Assembly: GCF_002803075.1 (NCBI RefSeq)
Contig: NZ_NNBK01000011.1
Span: forward strand, 185,560 to 249,559
Reading direction: 5' to 3'
Source of the DNA: Streptomyces sp. CB01373
Lineage (GTDB): Bacteria; Actinomycetota; Actinomycetes; Streptomycetales; Streptomycetaceae
Length of the DNA: 64,000 nt
In this document: piece by piece, positions 61,358-64,000 of the stretch
Layout of the letters: each line of letters starts with the position of its first letter
Numbering within the stretch: the first letter of the stretch is position 1
The notes under the pieces: generated by a model
Told to the model about the DNA's origin: nothing
Databases searched by the model: none
Seen by the model: the letters and a program-made list of their open reading frames with translations, nothing else
Position numbers and translations under genes: made by a program

Positions 61358-61905
61358 TGCCGCGACCGGAAAGGTTCACCGGCTCGCGACGCCCGGCACG
61401 GCACCGCGAGCTTTCCGGCAAACCTTCCCGGCCACAGCACTGGCACGCGGCGGCCCGTCCTCTCCCCCGAGTCAGGACGGGCCGTCGCCGGGACCAACCC
61501 TCCTGCACGGTGAACGGGCTGTTCAACGCCTGTCCGTGCGCTGTGGCACGGAAGTGACCGTTCCGCCACGCTGTCCGCGCTTTGCCACAGGACCTCGGAC
61601 CCGGTCCCCGGCCGGGGAGCCGGGGGCCGCTGCGACGCGCGAGGTCACGCCGGGATCCGGGATGTGGCGAAATGTCGACAGATCCCGCCACGCGGCTGAG
61701 ACCGTCCGCCCGTCGGGCTAGCGTGGGCAGTCGCACCGGGCGCGAGCGTCGGCCCGAGTGCTTCCGTGCGCCCCTGGGGGCGGGACCTGAGATCCTGACG
61801 GGGCGCGCTCCTGTGGGTAGCGAGAACTGGGCAGTGAGAACAGGGAATCGGCACAGGTGTCACGCGCGGGGAACAACCAGCACGTACCGGGGGGAAGGGG
61901 AAGCG
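61358..61905. other. Non-coding region before the HTH/DUF2690 gene
   Basis: 548 bases without a recognisable gene. It contains a terminator at 61451-61484, a bulged inverted repeat (GTGGCACGGAA with TTCCGCCAC, about 61543-61569) and a possible -10, TAGCGT, at 61719-61724. No matching -35 was found. Confidence 0.45.
61451..61484 (+). terminator. Terminator after folD-DUF3017
   Basis: CGGCCCGTCCT (61451-61461) pairs perfectly with AGGACGGGCCG (61474-61484), with a 12-base loop. It lies 94 bases after the DUF3017 stop. Confidence 0.65.
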
Positions 61906-63324
61906 ATGCCTCGTTGGAAGGCCTTGCCCGATGAACTCGATCCACAGATCAGGGAGTTCGCGAGTCAATTGCGCAGGCTCGTGGACCGCGGCGGTCTGAG
62001 CATCGCCGCGCTTGCCGATCGCACGGGTTACAGCAAGACGTCCTGGGAGCGGTATCTCAACGGACGGCTCCTGGCGCCCAAGGGTGCGGTCGTCGCGCTC
62101 GCCGAGGTCACCGGCACCAATCCGGTCCACCTCACCACCATGTGGGAGCTGGCCGAACGGGCCTGGAGCCGTGCGGAGATGCGCCACGACCGGACCATGG
62201 AGGCCATCCGGATAGCCCAGGCGCGGGTCGCGCTCGGGGAGGCCGGCGCGGGGGCATCCGGCGCCGAGGCGGGCGGGGGCAAGACCGCCCGCAGGAACGG
62301 CACCGCCACGGCGGCCCCGGGGAGCGCGGGCCCGGCGGGCGCGTCCCCCGCGGTGCCCGTGCAGCCGACGGCGTCCGACGCCGACGCCCGCGAGGGCACG
62401 GCGAGAAAGGCGCCGCCGGTCCCGGAGGACGCCGTGCCGACGGCTTACCTCCCGGCCACCGCACCGGGGCCCGCCGCTCCCGGCGCCGGTCCGGACCCCG
62501 ACCGCTCCGGCTCCGACGCCCGCCCCGACTCGGCCGCGGGAGCCGGCAAGGACACCGGTTCCGGTTCCGCCTCCGGCTCCCCGGCGTCGACGGGCGGCAA
62601 CTCCTGGGGGCTGGCCGGTTACCGCGGCCCGTCCCGCACGGGCGGCCGCGCCTCCGACGACAAGGCGCCCGCCGCCGGCGGTGCCGGACCGGCCGCCGGA
62701 CTCACGAGCCCGCAGCCCGTGGTCTCCTCCGGCTCCTACGCCCCGAGCGACCCCGGCGGCCCGTACACCCCGGCTTCACCGGGCCCGAACGGCGAGCCCC
62801 CGCGCTCTCAGCGCCCCGCTGCCTCCGGCGGCAGGGGGCGGAAGCGGCAGGTGCTGATGTTCCTCGCGGGTGCGGCCAGTTCCCTGGCCGTGGTCGGCGC
62901 CGTCTTCTTCCTCACCGGCGGCGGGGACGGCAAGAAGGCCGCGGACACGGCCAAGTCGCCCTCCCCCTCCGCCGACGTCAGCCTGCCGCCCGGCGTCAAG
63001 TGCGTCGCGGACGGCTGCACCGGCAAGGACGCCGAGGCCATGGGGTGCAGCGGCAACCTGGTGAGCACGGCCGAGAGCGTCACCGTCGGCGCGACCCTGG
63101 TCGAGGTCCGCTACAGCAAGACCTGCGGCGCCGCCTGGGCCCGCATCACCCGGGCCGTCCAGGGGGACGAGGTCCGGGTCACGGTCGGCTCGCGCACGGA
63201 GCGCGGCACCCTCGCGGCGGACGGCGAGACGATCGCGTACACGCCCATGGTCGCGGTGCGGGACGCGACGCAGGCCAAGGCGTGCGTGACGCTGGCGTCG
63301 GGGCTGACGGGGTGCACCGGCTAG
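61906..63324 (+). CDS. XRE-type HTH membrane protein with DUF2690 domain
   Basis: A 472-residue protein. The N-terminal helix-turn-helix is LSIAALADRTGYSKTSWERYLNGR. A long Ala/Gly/Ser/Pro-rich linker follows, with a membrane helix near residue 320 (VLMFLAGAASSLAVVGAVFFLTG) and an extracellular DUF2690 domain of about 110 residues with six Cys (VKCVADGCTGKDAEAMGC, SKTCGAAWARI, KACVTLASGLTGC). The layout, a DNA-binding or RodZ-like head inside and a disulfide-rich domain outside, suggests signalling or morphogenesis. The ATG at 61906 has GGGGGAAGGGGAA upstream. The stop codon overlaps the end of a MITE-like element. Confidence 0.85.
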   Translation: MPRWKALPDELDPQIREFASQLRRLVDRGGLSIAALADRTGYSKTSWERYLNGRLLAPKGAVVALAEVTGTNPVHLTTMWELAERAWSRAEMRHDRTMEAIRIAQARVALGEAGAGASGAEAGGGKTARRNGTATAAPGSAGPAGASPAVPVQPTASDADAREGTARKAPPVPEDAVPTAYLPATAPGPAAPGAGPDPDRSGSDARPDSAAGAGKDTGSGSASGSPASTGGNSWGLAGYRGPSRTGGRASDDKAPAAGGAGPAAGLTSPQPVVSSGSYAPSDPGGPYTPASPGPNGEPPRSQRPAASGGRGRKRQVLMFLAGAASSLAVVGAVFFLTGGGDGKKAADTAKSPSPSADVSLPPGVKCVADGCTGKDAEAMGCSGNLVSTAESVTVGATLVEVRYSKTCGAAWARITRAVQGDEVRVTVGSRTERGTLAADGETIAYTPMVAVRDATQAKACVTLASGLTGCTG

Positions 63325-63545
63325 GGTCTTTCGTTTGGCTCAGGCCGGATCAGGGAGCGGGGTCTGGTGCTGGGGGCACCTCCCACGCCGTTCAGGCAGT
63401 GGGGGAGCGTCGCAAGGCGGAGGAGGGCGGCAGGGCGGAGCCCTGCCAACCGACGACAACGCGGCTGGGGGTGCCCCCTGCTCGAAGAGCTTGGGGGAGC
63501 GGTGCCAGGGCCCGCGAGCCCGGCATGATCCAAACGAGAGGCCCT
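63323..63545. mobile_element. MITE-like element with 24-bp terminal inverted repeats
   Basis: The ends 63323-63346 and 63522-63545 are inverted copies matching at 20 of 24 positions; both share AGGG at the outside and TCGTTTGG inside. The 223-base element encodes nothing recognisable. It contains two related GC-rich modules (CTGGGGGCACCTCCC near 63369 and CTGGGGGTGCCCCCT near 63463, each followed by a GGGGGAGCG stretch). No clear target duplication was found. It abuts the stop codon of the HTH/DUF2690 gene. Confidence 0.6.
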
Positions 63546-63934
63546 GGGGGAGCCGCAGTGGCGGTGGGGGCCGTCCGGGTGACAAGTCGCACGGGACAGG
63601 TGTGGGGGCCGCCGAACCGGGCACGCGGACAGTACCCCCACGGGAGTCCGGTTTTCCGGCAACCCCATACGGCGGCCGCCCTCGTCCCTCCTCTCCCGGA
63701 CGGGCGGCCGCCTCTCCCACGTCACCGGGCCGCTCTGTGGGCCGGGCCACAGGGGCCCGGCCGTCCGAGATCCCGGAGAGGCGATAGCCTGACGGCTGGA
63801 TCTCTCTTGACGCCAAGAGATCGATCATCCGTTGAGTGATCGGTCATCGCGGCGCCGCCGGTCAGCGGCCGGCGGCGGGATCCCGCACCCCGGGGCAGGG
63901 ACGCCCCACCGCCAGCTGTCATACGGAGAACGCC
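63546..63934 (+). other. Upstream region of mdh
   Basis: No gene is seen. Two strong hairpins occur, one with 11-bp arms (63671-63681 with 63702-63712) and one with 9-bp arms (63740-63748 with 63754-63762), probably terminators. The operator-like palindrome at 63803-63820 lies further along. GATCGATCATC (63819-63829) is repeated as GATCGGTCATC at 63838-63848. Confidence 0.5.
63803..63820. promoter_or_regulatory. Palindromic operator candidate upstream of mdh
   Basis: TCTCTTGACGCCAAGAGA is symmetric at eight of nine base pairs. TTGACG within it could serve as a -35. The form (CTTGA-N-TCAAG type) resembles sites of MarR-family repressors. It lies 115 bases before the mdh start. Confidence 0.45.
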
Positions 63935-64000
63935 ATGACTCGCACTCCCGTGAACGTCACCGTCACCGGCGCGGCCGGCCAGATCGGTTACGCCCTGCTC
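63935..64000 (+). CDS. mdh: Malate dehydrogenase, N-terminal part
   Basis: The first 22 codons of a gene that runs past the window end. They read [22 protein letters not shown], which carries the NAD-binding TGAAGQIGY motif of the cytosolic-type malate dehydrogenase common in actinobacteria. It oxidises malate to oxaloacetate in the TCA cycle. The ATG at 63935 has CGGAGAA upstream. An operator-like palindrome precedes it. Confidence 0.9.

Overview
The window is a high-GC actinobacterial chromosome segment, almost certainly from a Streptomyces. Supporting signs are GTG and TTG starts preceded by GGAGG-type ribosome sites, third-position G/C, and the familiar guaB-guaB3 / kinase cluster / guaA / pcrA / sucCD / purNH / folD / mdh gene order. 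From memory this order matches S. coelicolor SCO4770 to SCO4827. It is core chromosome, not an island. The only mobile element seen is one MITE-like repeat near the right end.

Layout. 0-5 kb: the end of guaB (IMP dehydrogenase), guaB3, a nucleotide-sugar-dehydrogenase-like protein and glpD. 5-15.5 kb: five consecutive membrane-anchored Ser/Thr kinase-type proteins with related extracellular domains, the second a clear pseudokinase. 15.6-19.2 kb: a succinate-semialdehyde-type dehydrogenase and an Fe-S-type GMC oxidoreductase. 19.6-22 kb: chorismate mutase (behind an apparent attenuator with an aromatic-rich leader peptide) and guaA. 22-34 kb: small enzymes, membrane proteins, a PspC/two-component group, two NlpC/P60 cell-wall hydrolases and a TehA/SLAC1-type transporter. 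34-40 kb: pcrA helicase, an M23 peptidase, a lipase-like hydrolase and icmB. 40-48.5 kb: a five-gene AAA+/vWA system in two divergent operons (DUF5691 and SWIM zinc-finger proteins on one side; MoxR AAA+ ATPase, DUF5682 and vWA protein on the other). 48.6-64 kb: a Val/Pro-repeat secreted protein, sucCD, a membrane-tethered ECF-like sigma factor, DUF6350, purN-purH, a decayed secreted-protein gene, an RDD protein, folD, a DUF3017 protein, an HTH/DUF2690 membrane protein and the start of mdh.

How the genes relate. Purine synthesis (guaB, guaA, purN, purH), one-carbon supply (folD) and the TCA cycle (sucCD, mdh) are interspersed with cell-envelope functions (kinases, NlpC/P60, M23, PspC). The strongest candidate for an under-described system is the MoxR-vWA-SWIM-DUF5682-DUF5691 block, which resembles E. 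coli yehLMPQ. The most distinctive regulatory signal is the chorismate mutase leader. A theme of the first 10 kb is paralogues that keep their fold but lack catalytic residues: GuaB3, the sugar dehydrogenase and the pseudokinase. All calls come from reading the sequence. No database search was run, and locus numbers and literature are from memory.
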